Counted from the stretch's first letter, positions 1 through 10,689 are shown. The stretch: DNA of 64,000 nt from Bacillus weihaiensis (GCF_001889165.1 NZ_CP016020.1:2144501-2208500); one strand, 5' to 3'. The notes: a model not told the origin generated them from the sequence alone. Numbers and translations: made by a program.

Positions 1-2
1 AA

Positions 3-455
3 AAATCCATTAGCTTAACAGAGACAGATACACTCAAGGACAAACCACCTCACTTTCTAAGTCTTGGACAAAAAAAGCGTGTAGCCATCGCTGGAATTAT
101 TGCTATGGGTCCCGAACTCATGATTTTAGATGAACCAACGGCAGGGCTAGATCCATACTACTCAAAAAAAATGATGATGATTCTACACGAGCTACAAGAT
201 GAAGATAGGACCATTCTCCTCTCCACACACTCTGTAGATTTAGCCTATGAGTGGGCAGACGAAATTATTGTCTTACATAATGGACGTATAGTTGCACACG
301 GTTCTCCTGTTGACGTGTTTAAACAAAAAGATATTTTACAAACAAGTCATTTGACTCAGCCTTGGGTGATGGAGGTATATGAGCATTTAACTTCACGCAG
401 TGATTATCCTAGATCTAAAGAAGAGCTCTTTGTTAAGCTTTCATCTATTAAGTGA
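3..455 (+). CDS. ECF/cobalt-type ABC transporter ATPase, CbiO/EcfA family (5' end outside window)
   Basis: This is the C-terminal part of an ATP-binding subunit of a cobalt/energy-coupling-factor importer, which powers vitamin or metal uptake at the inner face of the membrane. Reading in frame from base 3, the ABC signature appears as LSLGQKKRVAIAG, followed by Walker B LMILDEPTAGLD, the D-loop and the switch histidine in LLSTHSVD. The Walker A half lies before the window. The tail after the H-loop (about 70 residues) fits CbiO-type ATPases, including a HGSPVDVF stretch typical of them. The substrate cannot be told from this fragment. The next gene is on the other strand, so this is the last gene of its operon. 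Confidence 0.9.
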   Translation, partial: KSISLTETDTLKDKPPHFLSLGQKKRVAIAGIIAMGPELMILDEPTAGLDPYYSKKMMMILHELQDEDRTILLSTHSVDLAYEWADEIIVLHNGRIVAHGSPVDVFKQKDILQTSHLTQPWVMEVYEHLTSRSDYPRSKEELFVKLSSIK

Positions 456-580
456 TAAGAAGAGGATTTTTTTCTGAATGATATCCCCCCTTACTTCACA
501 TTCCATAGCATTAAGAGGTTACTTCCAAGTGGCTTCTTTCTCGCTATTCTCTTACTAGATTTACACTATCCCATTTCAAC

Positions 581-1210
581 TTAATTACGCTCATCAATTG
601 GGGTTCCGATTGGGACATTAAAATACCAAATGAAAAAAAGGACAACCAAACAAGACAATACGTAAGTTAAGAGTGGACGTTTATAATGTAATCGAATAAA
701 CGTAAACATTAGTGTATAAAAGAAGGGCTCCATCCAAAAATGATAGCCATTATGAAAGGAAATCCTGTCCGTTACCACGAAGATACTTTCAATTAAGACA
801 GAGCCAATAATCCATTTTATATAATACAAGACAATGGCTTTTTTCTCTTTATTTCTAGGGTAATGAGATAAAAACAAGAAACTCATGGCTGGTAATAAAA
901 TAATGCTATTCATAATATCTGTTATCGAATGGTTTGAAAAGAAATCTGGATGCAATTTCCACAATTGATAATTAGCCGTTATATAGTTATAAAGTAAATT
1001 AAGCACACAAACATATAGTAGTGTTGGATGAAAATCTTTCCACTGTTTAAGATCCGCTAATTTATATACAGCTATTATAAATGCAGCTTGAGTTACGGTA
1101 TACATAGGTTCGTCCTTTATATACAAGATAGTAAGTATACGATAATCGGGTGAGTATACAAAATCAAAGATGTATTTGAAAGTATTCTTATTATAAACAG
1201 AGATATCCAA
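581..1210 (-). CDS. multi-spanning membrane protein, CBO0543-like
   Basis: A 209-residue hydrophobic protein with about five or six predicted membrane segments and charged loops. The start appears to be TTG (base 1210), with only a weak AAGG upstream. The pattern of a Trp/Phe-rich C-terminal half ending in a WYFNVP-type stretch is like the CBO0543 family of uncharacterised Bacillales membrane proteins; I assign this from memory. A second protein of the same general kind is at 49200-49826. No catalytic motif is visible. Neighbours give no functional clue: an importer ATPase converges on it and a decayed oxidoreductase lies behind it. Confidence 0.65.
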   Translation of the reverse strand: MDISVYNKNTFKYIFDFVYSPDYRILTILYIKDEPMYTVTQAAFIIAVYKLADLKQWKDFHPTLLYVCVLNLLYNYITANYQLWKLHPDFFSNHSITDIMNSIILLPAMSFLFLSHYPRNKEKKAIVLYYIKWIIGSVLIESIFVVTDRISFHNGYHFWMEPFFYTLMFTFIRLHYKRPLLTYVLSCLVVLFFIWYFNVPIGTPIDERN

Positions 1211-1434
1211 AATAACCTTATAAGTTCGATTATTTGCTATCTTACCTTATTTCACTGTATGACGATGAGAAGAAAAATGAAAAGGAACTTTCAAAGTGAA
1301 TGACGTATCAAAAATCGTGATAATTGATTATCCTATCCTAATTTCAAGTTATCAAGAAGAGTAGCAGAACCAAACTGTAAAAATTTCAGTCACGTTCAAT
1401 GTATCGACTAAAAAACTATCATGATAGCGCTACA

Positions 1435-1944
1435 ATGCACTATCCGCTCATTTTTTACAGCAAGTGTGGAAGCTACCCGATCTGATTAGGGACCTACTCC
1501 ACTTCATTGAAAACGATTCTCCTCGTGATCACCCACATGTAAAAGTTACTCCACAGCCGCTTCCTGAAATCAAACCAGAAGTATGGCTTTTAGGAACAAA
1601 TAAAAAGAGTGCAGCTTTAGCAGGTGAAACCGGACTATCCTATAAAGGCAGAGGAAATTGACTTAAGCTCCCTGATTTGGACGCTTCAACAAAATAAGGG
1701 AGAGAGGAAGGAAGGGATCCCATCCATACACGAAGCTAAAAATTACTCCTTAAATGATAATGAAAAAGAAACCTTACAATCCTTAAAAGATAAAATGATT
1801 ATTGGAAATCCAACTGAAGTAGGAAATCAATTAAAAGTAGTTCAAGAGCATACGAAAGCAGATGAACTGATGACGATCACGATGACTTATTCATTAAATG
1901 ATAAACTTACTTCTTATCAATTACTTGCTGAGGAATTAATGTGA
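1435..1944 (+). pseudogene. remnant of an LLM-class (luciferase-like) flavin monooxygenase
   Basis: Two pieces of one protein lie in different frames. The first (from about 1440) reads LPDLIRDLLHFI followed by PEVWLLGTNKKSAALAGETGLSY, the conserved middle of MsnO8-type luciferase-like monooxygenases. The second (to 1944) reads MIIGNPTEVGNQL ... ADELMTITMTY ... SYQLLAEEL, the usual C-terminus. The N-terminal ~130 residues and roughly 80-90 residues between the two pieces are missing, and stop codons precede the first piece. It is therefore a decayed gene with deletions. Bases 1211-1434, between this and the membrane protein gene, show nothing I recognise. Confidence 0.75.
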
Positions 1945-2013
1945 GTAAAGCCACATTTTAAAGGATATGATAAGCCTAACAACTTTACTTACCATGATTT
2001 GGGAGGATGAGCA

Positions 2014-2241
2014 ATGGAGCAACTTAACATTACTCATATAATAATTGATGACGATTTTTATGCGGAAGAATCTGTTACAACAAACTTTACCCATAATGAG
2101 AAAGATTATAGTGTTACCTTTAAAAAAGCAGACCTAGAGATGTTAAATGCATGGGTATACGATAACAACCATTCTTTACCAGCAAATCTATCTGATTCTC
2201 TTCTTGAAAAGATAAGAGAAGAAGTAAAGAAAAGAATCTAA
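2014..2241 (+). CDS. small acidic protein of unknown function
   Basis: A 75-residue soluble protein with a strong ribosome binding site (GGGAGGATGAGCA before ATG). It is rich in Asp/Glu with a basic C-terminus, and has no Cys, signal peptide or membrane segment. I do not recognise the family. It is followed at once by a hairpin that overlaps its stop codon, and the next gene converges on it. It is probably its own transcription unit or the survivor of an operon with the dead monooxygenase upstream. Confidence 0.7.
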   Translation: MEQLNITHIIIDDDFYAEESVTTNFTHNEKDYSVTFKKADLEMLNAWVYDNNHSLPANLSDSLLEKIREEVKKRI

Positions 2242-2258
2242 CTAGATTCTTTTCTTTT
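2228..2258. terminator. bidirectional Rho-independent terminator
   Basis: AAGAAAAGAATCTA pairs with TAGATTCTTTTCTT across a two-base loop. It overlaps the stop codon of the upstream small gene and stands 6 bases from the end of the convergent phosphodiesterase gene, so it can serve both. Confidence 0.7.
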
Positions 2259-2263
2259 ATATG

Positions 2264-3568
2264 TTATATTATGATTTCTTCCACAGACCGCCCATCTGTT
2301 TCGCCTAAATTGACCCCTAATAATGTAGCAAAGGTTGGACCTTCATCAACTAGATGCATGGATGCTATTTCTGTATCGGGGCGAATGCCTTTACCTTTTG
2401 CAATGAAAACGGTTGTGTACTTTTCCTTGGCAGGTGAGTAGCCATGACTACAATATGTATACCGCCGTTCTTCTACATCTTCTTTGGTGATTGACCGAAT
2501 ATACGATGTATCATGGCATTCCTTGAAATAAAAGCCTTGTCTTGCTTCAATCATTAAGAATGCTAATTCGTCTGCTCCTTTTTCTTTTGCATGAGCATTA
2601 GTAAAGACCTGTTCGATTCCATTCTTTGTTTCTTTTAGTAACTTTTCAAACAAATTGACAACCATCTCTTTCGTTTCTTTATCTTTTTGATTTTTTATAT
2701 AGATATAAGCAGAGCCATCACAGCTTTTACAATATGCTTTCCAATCAATGACTTTGCCCTTATTATTAACCTTTAGTAATCCCATTTCCTTAAGAAGAAC
2801 GTTAGGATGAATAGCCTTAGACTCATCAAGCGCACTGTGATCTCCTAATGCAACAATAGTAGCCCTATCCTCCAATCCAGCTTTTTTTATTGCTCCAATA
2901 ATCTTTCCTAATCGTTGATCATGACGATAAAGAGCAGCTTTGGCTTCTTCAGAGGAAAATCCGTGATAATGTCTTTGTGTATCTAGGTCTGTAAGATGAA
3001 CGAGTAAAAGATTTGGTTTTTTTGAGATAATAGTGGAGACCGTCGATTCTACTACAAAGTCATCTAATTCAGGCTGACTTAAGCCATTGCGAATGTGACC
3101 ATGCTTTCGATTCATTTCTAATTGGTATAATGGGCTGCCATTCCATAACGAAACAGCGATTTGATGGTGCCATAAACGATTTGCAAAAATTTCAGGCATA
3201 TTATATTTGATTTTGGCCTTGGCAGTGACAGGCCATAGGAGAGCTGCAGTTATTAATCCAGCTTTTCTAGCTTCATCATAAAGTGTAGTACCTGTAATAA
3301 ACTTTCGATGCCAGTACCAATCAGGAGAAAGGACACCGGGTTGTAAAAGCGTGTTATTAACGATTCCATGTGTATTAGGAAAGTTCCCTGTAACAATGGT
3401 AGTATGACATGGATAAGTAACGGATGGATAAATCGTTTCAACATTCTTGCAGAATGCGCTCCTAGACAATAGGTTTTTAAAGTTTGGTAGCTCCTTAAGC
3501 ATATGAAAATCAAGTGAAGATAAGCAATCAAATGAGATAACAATTAAATGATCAGTAACTCTCTCCAT
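2264..3568 (-). CDS. nucleotide pyrophosphatase/phosphodiesterase family protein (alkaline phosphatase superfamily)
   Basis: A 434-residue metal-dependent phosphodiesterase/phosphatase of the NPP branch. Metal ligands and nucleophile are visible in order: VISFDCLSS near the N-terminus (first Asp), YPSVTYPCHTTIVTG (nucleophile Thr), HLTDLDTQRHYHG (Asp and His) and ALGDHSA (Asp-His), then SHGYSPAKEKYTTVFIAKG (His). No signal peptide is seen, so it should be cytoplasmic. The start chosen is ATG at 3568, which has GGGAGGTC 8-9 bases upstream; a longer reading to 3601 lacks one. Substrate unknown; nucleotides or sugar-phosphate esters are possible. Confidence 0.85.
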   Translation of the reverse strand: MERVTDHLIVISFDCLSSLDFHMLKELPNFKNLLSRSAFCKNVETIYPSVTYPCHTTIVTGNFPNTHGIVNNTLLQPGVLSPDWYWHRKFITGTTLYDEARKAGLITAALLWPVTAKAKIKYNMPEIFANRLWHHQIAVSLWNGSPLYQLEMNRKHGHIRNGLSQPELDDFVVESTVSTIISKKPNLLLVHLTDLDTQRHYHGFSSEEAKAALYRHDQRLGKIIGAIKKAGLEDRATIVALGDHSALDESKAIHPNVLLKEMGLLKVNNKGKVIDWKAYCKSCDGSAYIYIKNQKDKETKEMVVNLFEKLLKETKNGIEQVFTNAHAKEKGADELAFLMIEARQGFYFKECHDTSYIRSITKEDVEERRYTYCSHGYSPAKEKYTTVFIAKGKGIRPDTEIASMHLVDEGPTFATLLGVNLGETDGRSVEEIII

Positions 3569-3701
3569 ATTAAGACCTCCCAAAAAGAATGACTTATACA
3601 CCTTTTCTCATTATATAGGCTATAAGATTTATATGTAATAAGTTTGATATGATACAATAAGTTAAAAAAGAAAACCTCTAGATAGGAGGGAGGCACACAA
3701 C

Positions 3702-6700
3702 ATGAAGATTACTCAACAAATGATAAAAGCACGATGCGGTGAGGTCTCCTTCAAAAAGGGGGATTCTTTTTATCGTTCAAATAAAGTGTTGATAGAAAGC
3801 TATTCAGAAGAAGAATGTAAAGCGAAAGTAGTAGTTGGAAGCGAGGAATTTAATGTTTTCCTAGTAGTACCTACAAACGGTAAGATTCACACAGAGTGTA
3901 GCTGTCCGAAGCTAGCATCCTATAACAAGGACTGTCAGCATGTTGCAGCCGTACTAACTGCTATTCAGCATAAACAATCAAATGATTTATTCTCCTTATT
4001 CCAAAAAGAATCAAAAAAAGAGAGTGGGCATCAACGTCATTTTGAAACACGTGAAGTGTTAGATACTCGCTTTACCTTTCACCTTATAGACAAGGCACCT
4101 AATCATCATGTCATAGGTGTCACTCTTTTTATAAATCAGCTCAAAGTAGAAAAAAGCAGGGAATTGCTTAAAAGGATAAAGGGTTCAGAACCATTTAGGA
4201 TTTCTTCAACTTTCACCTATAATCCTGATAATCATTGCTTTGAACAAAGCGCTAATCAAATCCTATGGCTTCTTATAGACATGATTGATAATGAGCTATC
4301 TTCTACGAACGAAGAGAATGCACTCATTGTTACTCCAGCAGCCTGGCGTCAAATAGAAGAAAAGCTACCATTAGAAAATACCAATGTTCAGGATGGGGAA
4401 ATATTTTTTAAAGCGTATGTTAGACAAGAGCAATTACCGTTATCTTTCCTTTTAAAGAAAGGTGACCCAGAGGGATATACATTACACACACCCTCTATTC
4501 ATAAAGCAAAGGTTCTCGTACAGTATGAATGTGTAGTGATAGAGGGTAAGCTTTTTCGATTGAATTATCATGATTGCAAAAGGCTCTCTGAACTAAAAAA
4601 TATGACAAAACAAGCTCGTGAATTCATCCCAATTATGGACAACCAATTAGGCTTCTTTTTAGAGAAGGTGGTACCAGGCTTAAAACAGTTAGGAAATGTT
4701 TTAATCGACGACAATATAACCAATTCTCTCATTAAAGCACCCCTCGTAGCTAAACTTTATTTAGACAGGGTGAAAAACCGACTACTAGCAGGACTAGATT
4801 TCCATTATGAAAACATCATTCTATCTCCTTTTCAAAAGAAAGAACCGAGCAAACTTATTGTTAGGGATACTAAAAAAGAAGAGATCATCCTATCTATTAT
4901 GGAAGAAGCCAATTTTGTCAAAACAGAAGAAGGCTACTATTTACAAAATGAAGAACAAGAATATCATTTTTTAACAACGTTACTGCCAAAGCTAGAAAAA
5001 TTGACTCGAATCTATGCAACAACTGCTGTTAGAAATCGGATTTTCAAAGGGACCTTCAAGCCTCAAATTCGAGTGAAAATGAACAAAGAACGAACAAACT
5101 GGCTAGAATTTACGTTTGATTTAAAAGGGATAGCAAATGAAGAAATTAAAGAAGTTCTTATAGCATTAGAACAAAAAAGAAAATATTATCGTTTACGCAA
5201 TGGTTCCTTGCTTTCATTAGAAACAAGAGAAGTGGAGGAAATACAAGCCTTTCTTCGATCCGCACAAGTGGATGGTCAAGACCTTCTTTTAGGGGTTTCA
5301 GTCCCTATAAATCAAGCTTTAGAGCTATTAGACCACGTAGAAGGTAGTTCAGCGTTTATGTTAGAAGCTTCATTCCAAGAATTTTTAGACACGCTTAAAA
5401 ATCCAGGGAAATTGACGTTTTCAATACCTGATCCATTAAATACAATTTTAAAAGAGTATCAAAAACAGGGATTTAACTGGATGAAAACTCTCTCTTATTA
5501 TGGATTTGGAGGAATCTTAGCCGATGACATGGGACTCGGAAAAACCATTCAGAGTATAAGCTTTATCCAATCAGAGCTTAACACCATTCGATATGAAAAA
5601 AAGCCTGTTTTAATCGTTAGCCCTTCGTCGGTCACCTACAATTGGTTACATGAGTGTAAAAAGTTTGCACCTGAAATAAAAGCCGTGGTTTTTGACGGAC
5701 CGAAACAAAAACGTACGGAACTTCAAAGTAAGTGGATAGATGCAGATGTAGTGATTACTTCCTATCCATTAATAAGAAAGGATCAGAAATGGTATGAGAA
5801 ACAAAGATTCTCGACCGTTATTTTTGATGAAGCACAAGCCTTTAAGAATCCATTAACTCAAACGGCAAAAGCGGTAAAGAAAATACAAGCAGAAAATCGT
5901 TTCGCCTTAACAGGAACACCCATTGAAAATTCAAGGGAAGAATTATGGTCTATCTTTCATGTTGTATTTCCTAACCTTTTTCTCGGTTTAAAAGAATTTA
6001 GTCAACTTTCAAAAAAAGCCGTTACGACTCGCGTTCGTCCATTTATCTTGAGAAGAATGAAAGAGGATGTCCTAGACGCTTTTCCGAAGAAAAAAGAAAT
6101 AACTGAAAGTGTAGAACTACTTCCAGAGCAAAAGAAGCTCTACACAGCTTACTTGGCTAAATTAAGACACGACACCTTAAAACATTTAGATAAGGAAACC
6201 TTTTATAAAAATCGGATAAAAATTCTAGCAGGATTAACTCGCTTACGTCAAATTTGCTGTCACCCTCAGCTTTTTGTAGATGGATATAAGGGGGGATCCG
6301 CCAAATTTAATCATCTTTTCACCATAGTCAAAGAAGCTAAAATGGCTGGTAGGCGAGTACTCATTTTCTCACAATTTACAAAAATGCTCGATTTAATAGG
6401 GAAAGAGCTTACCGAAAATGACACAACCTTCTTTTACTTAGATGGTCAAACAGAAGCGGATGAACGAGTGAAGTTATGTGATCGATTTAATCAAGGAGAG
6501 CGGGATTTTTTCTTAATTTCTCTTAAAGCAGGAGGGACCGGGCTTAATTTAACTGGTGCTGATACCGTGATTTTATATGATACATGGTGGAATCCTGCAG
6601 TAGAGGAGCAGGCAGCAGACCGAGCACACCGAATTGGTCAGAAAAACACTGTTCACGTCATTAAATTACTAACATCAGGGACAATTGAAACAAAGATCAA

Positions 6701-6806
6701 TGATTTACAGGAGAAAAAGCGGAATCTTGTCGAAGAGCTGTTGGATTTTGAAAAAGGGGAGCTTACTAGCTTTAATGTAGATGAGGTCAAAGAATTATTA
6801 AAATAA
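3702..6806 (+). CDS. SNF2-family helicase with SWIM zinc finger
   Basis: A 1034-residue DNA-dependent ATPase of the Swi2/Snf2 type. A SWIM zinc finger sits near residues 66-80 (CSC ... CQH). A long middle region corresponds to the bacterial SNF2-associated domain, and the two helicase lobes follow. Motif I (DDMGLGKT) lies near residue 607, motif II is DEAQ near 709, GTPIENS follows, and motif VI (DRAHRIGQ) is near 970. It likely remodels DNA-protein complexes; a partner cannot be inferred. The start has GATAGGAGGGAGG upstream. The terminator at 6876-6907 ends a one-gene unit. Confidence 0.95.
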   Translation: MKITQQMIKARCGEVSFKKGDSFYRSNKVLIESYSEEECKAKVVVGSEEFNVFLVVPTNGKIHTECSCPKLASYNKDCQHVAAVLTAIQHKQSNDLFSLFQKESKKESGHQRHFETREVLDTRFTFHLIDKAPNHHVIGVTLFINQLKVEKSRELLKRIKGSEPFRISSTFTYNPDNHCFEQSANQILWLLIDMIDNELSSTNEENALIVTPAAWRQIEEKLPLENTNVQDGEIFFKAYVRQEQLPLSFLLKKGDPEGYTLHTPSIHKAKVLVQYECVVIEGKLFRLNYHDCKRLSELKNMTKQAREFIPIMDNQLGFFLEKVVPGLKQLGNVLIDDNITNSLIKAPLVAKLYLDRVKNRLLAGLDFHYENIILSPFQKKEPSKLIVRDTKKEEIILSIMEEANFVKTEEGYYLQNEEQEYHFLTTLLPKLEKLTRIYATTAVRNRIFKGTFKPQIRVKMNKERTNWLEFTFDLKGIANEEIKEVLIALEQKRKYYRLRNGSLLSLETREVEEIQAFLRSAQVDGQDLLLGVSVPINQALELLDHVEGSSAFMLEASFQEFLDTLKNPGKLTFSIPDPLNTILKEYQKQGFNWMKTLSYYGFGGILADDMGLGKTIQSISFIQSELNTIRYEKKPVLIVSPSSVTYNWLHECKKFAPEIKAVVFDGPKQKRTELQSKWIDADVVITSYPLIRKDQKWYEKQRFSTVIFDEAQAFKNPLTQTAKAVKKIQAENRFALTGTPIENSREELWSIFHVVFPNLFLGLKEFSQLSKKAVTTRVRPFILRRMKEDVLDAFPKKKEITESVELLPEQKKLYTAYLAKLRHDTLKHLDKETFYKNRIKILAGLTRLRQICCHPQLFVDGYKGGSAKFNHLFTIVKEAKMAGRRVLIFSQFTKMLDLIGKELTENDTTFFYLDGQTEADERVKLCDRFNQGERDFFLISLKAGGTGLNLTGADTVILYDTWWNPAVEEQAADRAHRIGQKNTVHVIKLLTSGTIETKINDLQEKKRNLVEELLDFEKGELTSFNVDEVKELLK

Positions 6807-6875
6807 TACTGTCTTTGAAGAGGGTCGCAAATCCCCCTCCATAAAATTTTTCTACTGATAAAGAGTGAATTACCT

Positions 6876-6907
6876 AAAAAAACGCCAACTAGTTGGCGTT
6901 TTTTTAA
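6876..6907 (+). terminator. Rho-independent terminator of the SNF2 gene
   Basis: A perfect AACGCCAACT/AGTTGGCGTT palindrome at 6881-6900 followed by TTTTTT. Confidence 0.9.
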
Positions 6908-6978
6908 TTGTTCTAGTATTAAGCTTCAGTAGCCTTCGTCTTATATTTGTCGACAAGAAGCAGACACCTTAGAATAAT

Positions 6979-7272
6979 TTAGCAATCAAAATCAACACAT
7001 ATTAAATCGGTAATTCCGATTTCTTTCAAATAGGCTAAAACAGCTTGATGCTTTGGGTGAGGACCATATACTTCAAGAGCTTCACGATCGTCAAATCGTA
7101 CCGTTAATCCAACTTCATAGCCTTTATTGCGATCAGAGAAGTTCATACCTGCTTGAATATCAATAATTCCAGGAATTTCTTCCTTAAGAGCCTTTAAGCG
7201 AGAAATAGCTTCCTTTTTTTGATCATCTGTTGTTTGTTCACTGAATGTACATAGGACTATATGTTCTACCAT
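6979..7272 (-). CDS. Dabb-domain (stress-responsive A/B barrel) protein
   Basis: A 97-residue protein with the dimeric alpha/beta-barrel layout: N-terminal MVEHIVLCTF, then LKALKEEIPGI, a GxxFSDRNKGYEVGLTVRF core, and HPKHQAVLAYLKE at the C-terminus. These are the hallmarks of the Dabb family; bacterial members are mostly uncharacterised. RBS GAGGAGGAAATAAC precedes ATG. It stands alone between the SNF2 terminator and the XerS promoter region. Confidence 0.88.
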   Translation of the reverse strand: MVEHIVLCTFSEQTTDDQKKEAISRLKALKEEIPGIIDIQAGMNFSDRNKGYEVGLTVRFDDREALEVYGPHPKHQAVLAYLKEIGITDLICVDFDC

Positions 7273-7661
7273 GTTATTTCCTCCTCTTAACTATTCAACT
7301 CATTATGGCATACGTTACTATTGGAGGGCGATTTTGAAGACTTACAGAGTAATTATAAAGTAACTCAAACTTCCCATCTAAATGAGTAGGTAAAAGCCTT
7401 GAGATTGTAAAGATAGAAGACTTCATTAGGTTTCTTGACATATCGTCAAGTATGGGCTGATTAATTTAATTTCATTTGGTGATAGTTAACATATAATAGA
7501 AAACAGGATTAGGTCTATTTCATTTCAAAAGTTAACTAACTTTCTGAGTTAATAATATAGTTCGTGCAACAGACTATCATGTTAGTAGCTGTTGAGGGAT
7601 GGTCATTTATTTGCCACATGAAGGGTAGACCATTATCTATAGATCATATAGGTCAATCTAC
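7273..7661. other. intergenic stretch, no gene seen
   Basis: About 390 bases between the divergent Dabb and xerS genes. AT-rich, with stops in all frames. Only weak inverted repeats are visible (for example TGGTC ... GACCA around 7602-7640). The functional-looking signals are in the next 50 bases. Confidence 0.5.
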
Positions 7662-7695
7662 ATTATTACGTAAAATATAAATTTGACGTAATAAT
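7662..7695. promoter_or_regulatory. perfect inverted repeat in front of xerS: operator or Xer recombination-site candidate
   Basis: ATTATTACGT (7662-7671) and ACGTAATAAT (7686-7695) are exact reverse complements separated by 14 A/T-rich bases (AAAATATAAATTTG). The right arm overlaps the -35 box of the promoter below. In streptococci and lactococci XerS acts on difSL, a site just upstream of xerS, so a recombination site or an autoregulatory operator are both open. Confidence 0.5.
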
Positions 7696-7711
7696 TAACT
7701 TACATTACAAT
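7683..7711 (+). promoter_or_regulatory. sigma-A type promoter of xerS
   Basis: TTGACG, a 17-base spacer, and TACAAT, ending 36 bases before the xerS start. Spacing and boxes fit the housekeeping consensus well. Confidence 0.7.
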
Positions 7712-7747
7712 GATAATTAGAATTTCACTTATCGAGGTGTTTAAATA

Positions 7748-8830
7748 ATGGCTAATGAATCTCAACAACAGCATTACAAAAAACTCAAACTACTTCTTAA
7801 AGATCTACCTTGGTATGTTGAAGAATACATTGACCATAAGCGTAGAAAATTATCTGCAGCATCACTGCTTAATTATTGTCATGACTATAAGATCTTTTTT
7901 CAATGGCTTGTGGCTGAGCAGTTTTATAATGGGCCAGTTCAGAAGATTCCCTTAGAGCTTTTAGAAACACTAACAGTTCAGCAAGTTGAAGGGTTTCTAC
8001 ATGCATTGCAGTATGAACTACATAATAAAGAGATCACGGTAAACCGAAAGTTATCTGCACTAAAATCTCTATTTAATTATTTGCAAAATATTGCAGAAAC
8101 GCGCGATTTAAAGCCTTATTTACAGCGAAATGTTATGGCTAAAATAGAATTTAATGAGCTTAAGGAGAGCATGGAAACCATTGCGAACAAAATGGAAGGT
8201 AAAATTCTTCTTGGAGATGAATACGAGAAATTCAGAAGGTTTGTTGCTTTTGAATACGGAGAAATGGTTAAAGAGAATAATAAGCTTCATAACTTCTACA
8301 AAGTTAACCAAGAGCGTGATACAGCTATAGTCTCACTTATTTTAGGATCAGGTTTACGGCTTTCAGAGGTTGTAAACCTTGACCTAGATGATATTGATTT
8401 TGGTAAATATTCTGCCCGTGTTATTCGTAAAGGTAATAAAGAGCAATACGTATTTTTTAGTAAAATCGCTATGGATGATCTTCAAGAATATTTAAACATC
8501 CGCGAAGCACGTTATCAAGTTGAAAAAAACAACAAAGCATTATTCGTTGCGGCTTCTATGGGACCTAAAGGAAAATCAAGGCGATTAACAGCAAGATCAA
8601 TTGAGAAACTAATTGAAAAATACGCAAATGCTTTCGGAAAACCCTCATTATCTGTCCATAAATTACGGCATTCCTTTGCTACACGCTATCACTCTGAAAT
8701 AAACGATGTACCAAAACTTAGAAGACAGCTCGGCCATTCCTCTATCCAAACAACCATGATCTACACACACATAAGAAACGATGATCTAAAAAGTGCAGTA
8801 GACCGAATGGATATGCCTAAAGATAAGTAA
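7748..8830 (+). CDS. xerS: tyrosine recombinase, XerS-like
   Basis: A 360-residue site-specific recombinase. The N-terminal SAM-like DNA-binding domain covers about residues 10-140. The catalytic domain shows the Arg of LGSGLRLSEVVNLD, a Lys in the following beta-hairpin, HKLRHSFATRY, LGHSS, and the nucleophile Tyr in TTMIYTHI. Length and the long inter-domain helix (EYGEMVKENNKLHNFYKVN) resemble XerS, the single-recombinase dimer-resolution enzyme, rather than the ~300-residue XerC/XerD; this is my judgement from recall. RBS GAGGTG lies 9 bases before ATG. Likely role: chromosome-dimer resolution or a related inversion or integration event. Confidence 0.82.
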   Translation: MANESQQQHYKKLKLLLKDLPWYVEEYIDHKRRKLSAASLLNYCHDYKIFFQWLVAEQFYNGPVQKIPLELLETLTVQQVEGFLHALQYELHNKEITVNRKLSALKSLFNYLQNIAETRDLKPYLQRNVMAKIEFNELKESMETIANKMEGKILLGDEYEKFRRFVAFEYGEMVKENNKLHNFYKVNQERDTAIVSLILGSGLRLSEVVNLDLDDIDFGKYSARVIRKGNKEQYVFFSKIAMDDLQEYLNIREARYQVEKNNKALFVAASMGPKGKSRRLTARSIEKLIEKYANAFGKPSLSVHKLRHSFATRYHSEINDVPKLRRQLGHSSIQTTMIYTHIRNDDLKSAVDRMDMPKDK

Positions 8831-8840
8831 TGCCAATGAA

Positions 8841-9014
8841 TTAAATGGATTCAATTTCCTCTTCAAAATAAAATGTATTTGGATACTCTTTTAGTGTATA
8901 AGAGTATCTTTTCATATTTGCAACATAACTGTATTTGCTAATTGTAACCGTTTCTTTTGAGGCCTTAAGAACGACCTTTTCATTAACTTCAAATTTATTA
9001 TGTTTATTTTTCAT
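8841..9014 (-). CDS. small conserved-looking protein, 57 residues
   Basis: Reads MKNKHNKFEVNEKVVLKASK, then about 37 further residues including SKYSYVANMKRYSYT and a FYFEEEIESI end. The codon pattern and the balanced, folded-looking composition (alternating beta-type hydrophobics, acidic tail) suggest a real gene rather than chance. The RBS is weak (AAAGTTGG). It converges on xerS with 10 bases between the stops. I do not recognise a named family. The phrase VNEKVVLKASKETVTI is reminiscent of small Bacillus SH3-like proteins, but this is unproven. Confidence 0.6.
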   Translation of the reverse strand: MKNKHNKFEVNEKVVLKASKETVTISKYSYVANMKRYSYTLKEYPNTFYFEEEIESI

Positions 9015-10279
<1,265 letters not shown>

Positions 10280-10478
10280 GTTAATACCTCCTCTTTTTAC
10301 AGGTTTAATTTGAACGATAAAGGCTGTATAGATGATTCTATACCTTTTTTTCAAGTATGTAAAAAAGATAACTCATACCTTCTTCAAAATACTCAAAAAA
10401 ATTCCCTCCTTTTACACAACATTCTTCTCTAAATGAAGATCTTTACTGGCCCGATTCTAATAATTCAACTTTAGTTAC

Positions 10479-10553
10479 AGGAAAAAAGAACATTTGTTCT
10501 CCACCTCGTATTTTTAGCATATTTCACCTAAAACATCCTTGTAACTAGTCATT
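10479..10553. repeat. imperfect repeat, copy A (opuA downstream region)
   Basis: Runs from the GGAAAAAAGAACATTTGTTC region to TGTAACTAGTCATTT. It aligns with copy B at 10690-10760 (shared ATGTTC/TTGTTC palindrome, ACCTCG, TTTAGCAT, GTAACTAGTCATTT). It contains AGAACATTTGTTCT, which fits GAAC-N4-GTTC. Bases 10280-10478 and 10554-10689 show no gene. Confidence 0.55.
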
Positions 10554-10689
10554 TTTTACCAGTTATGTTCATTATAAGTACTCTTTTATCGATATTCTGG
10601 TCAATTACCCTATTTAATGTACCAATTAACCAATCTTATGTTAGCTAAGCTAATTTCTCAGCCTCACGATTGTACTTTCCATAGCACTT

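Noticed and set aside
3253-3543. 96-residue minus-strand frame
   Set aside because: It is inside the phosphodiesterase gene in a shifted frame.
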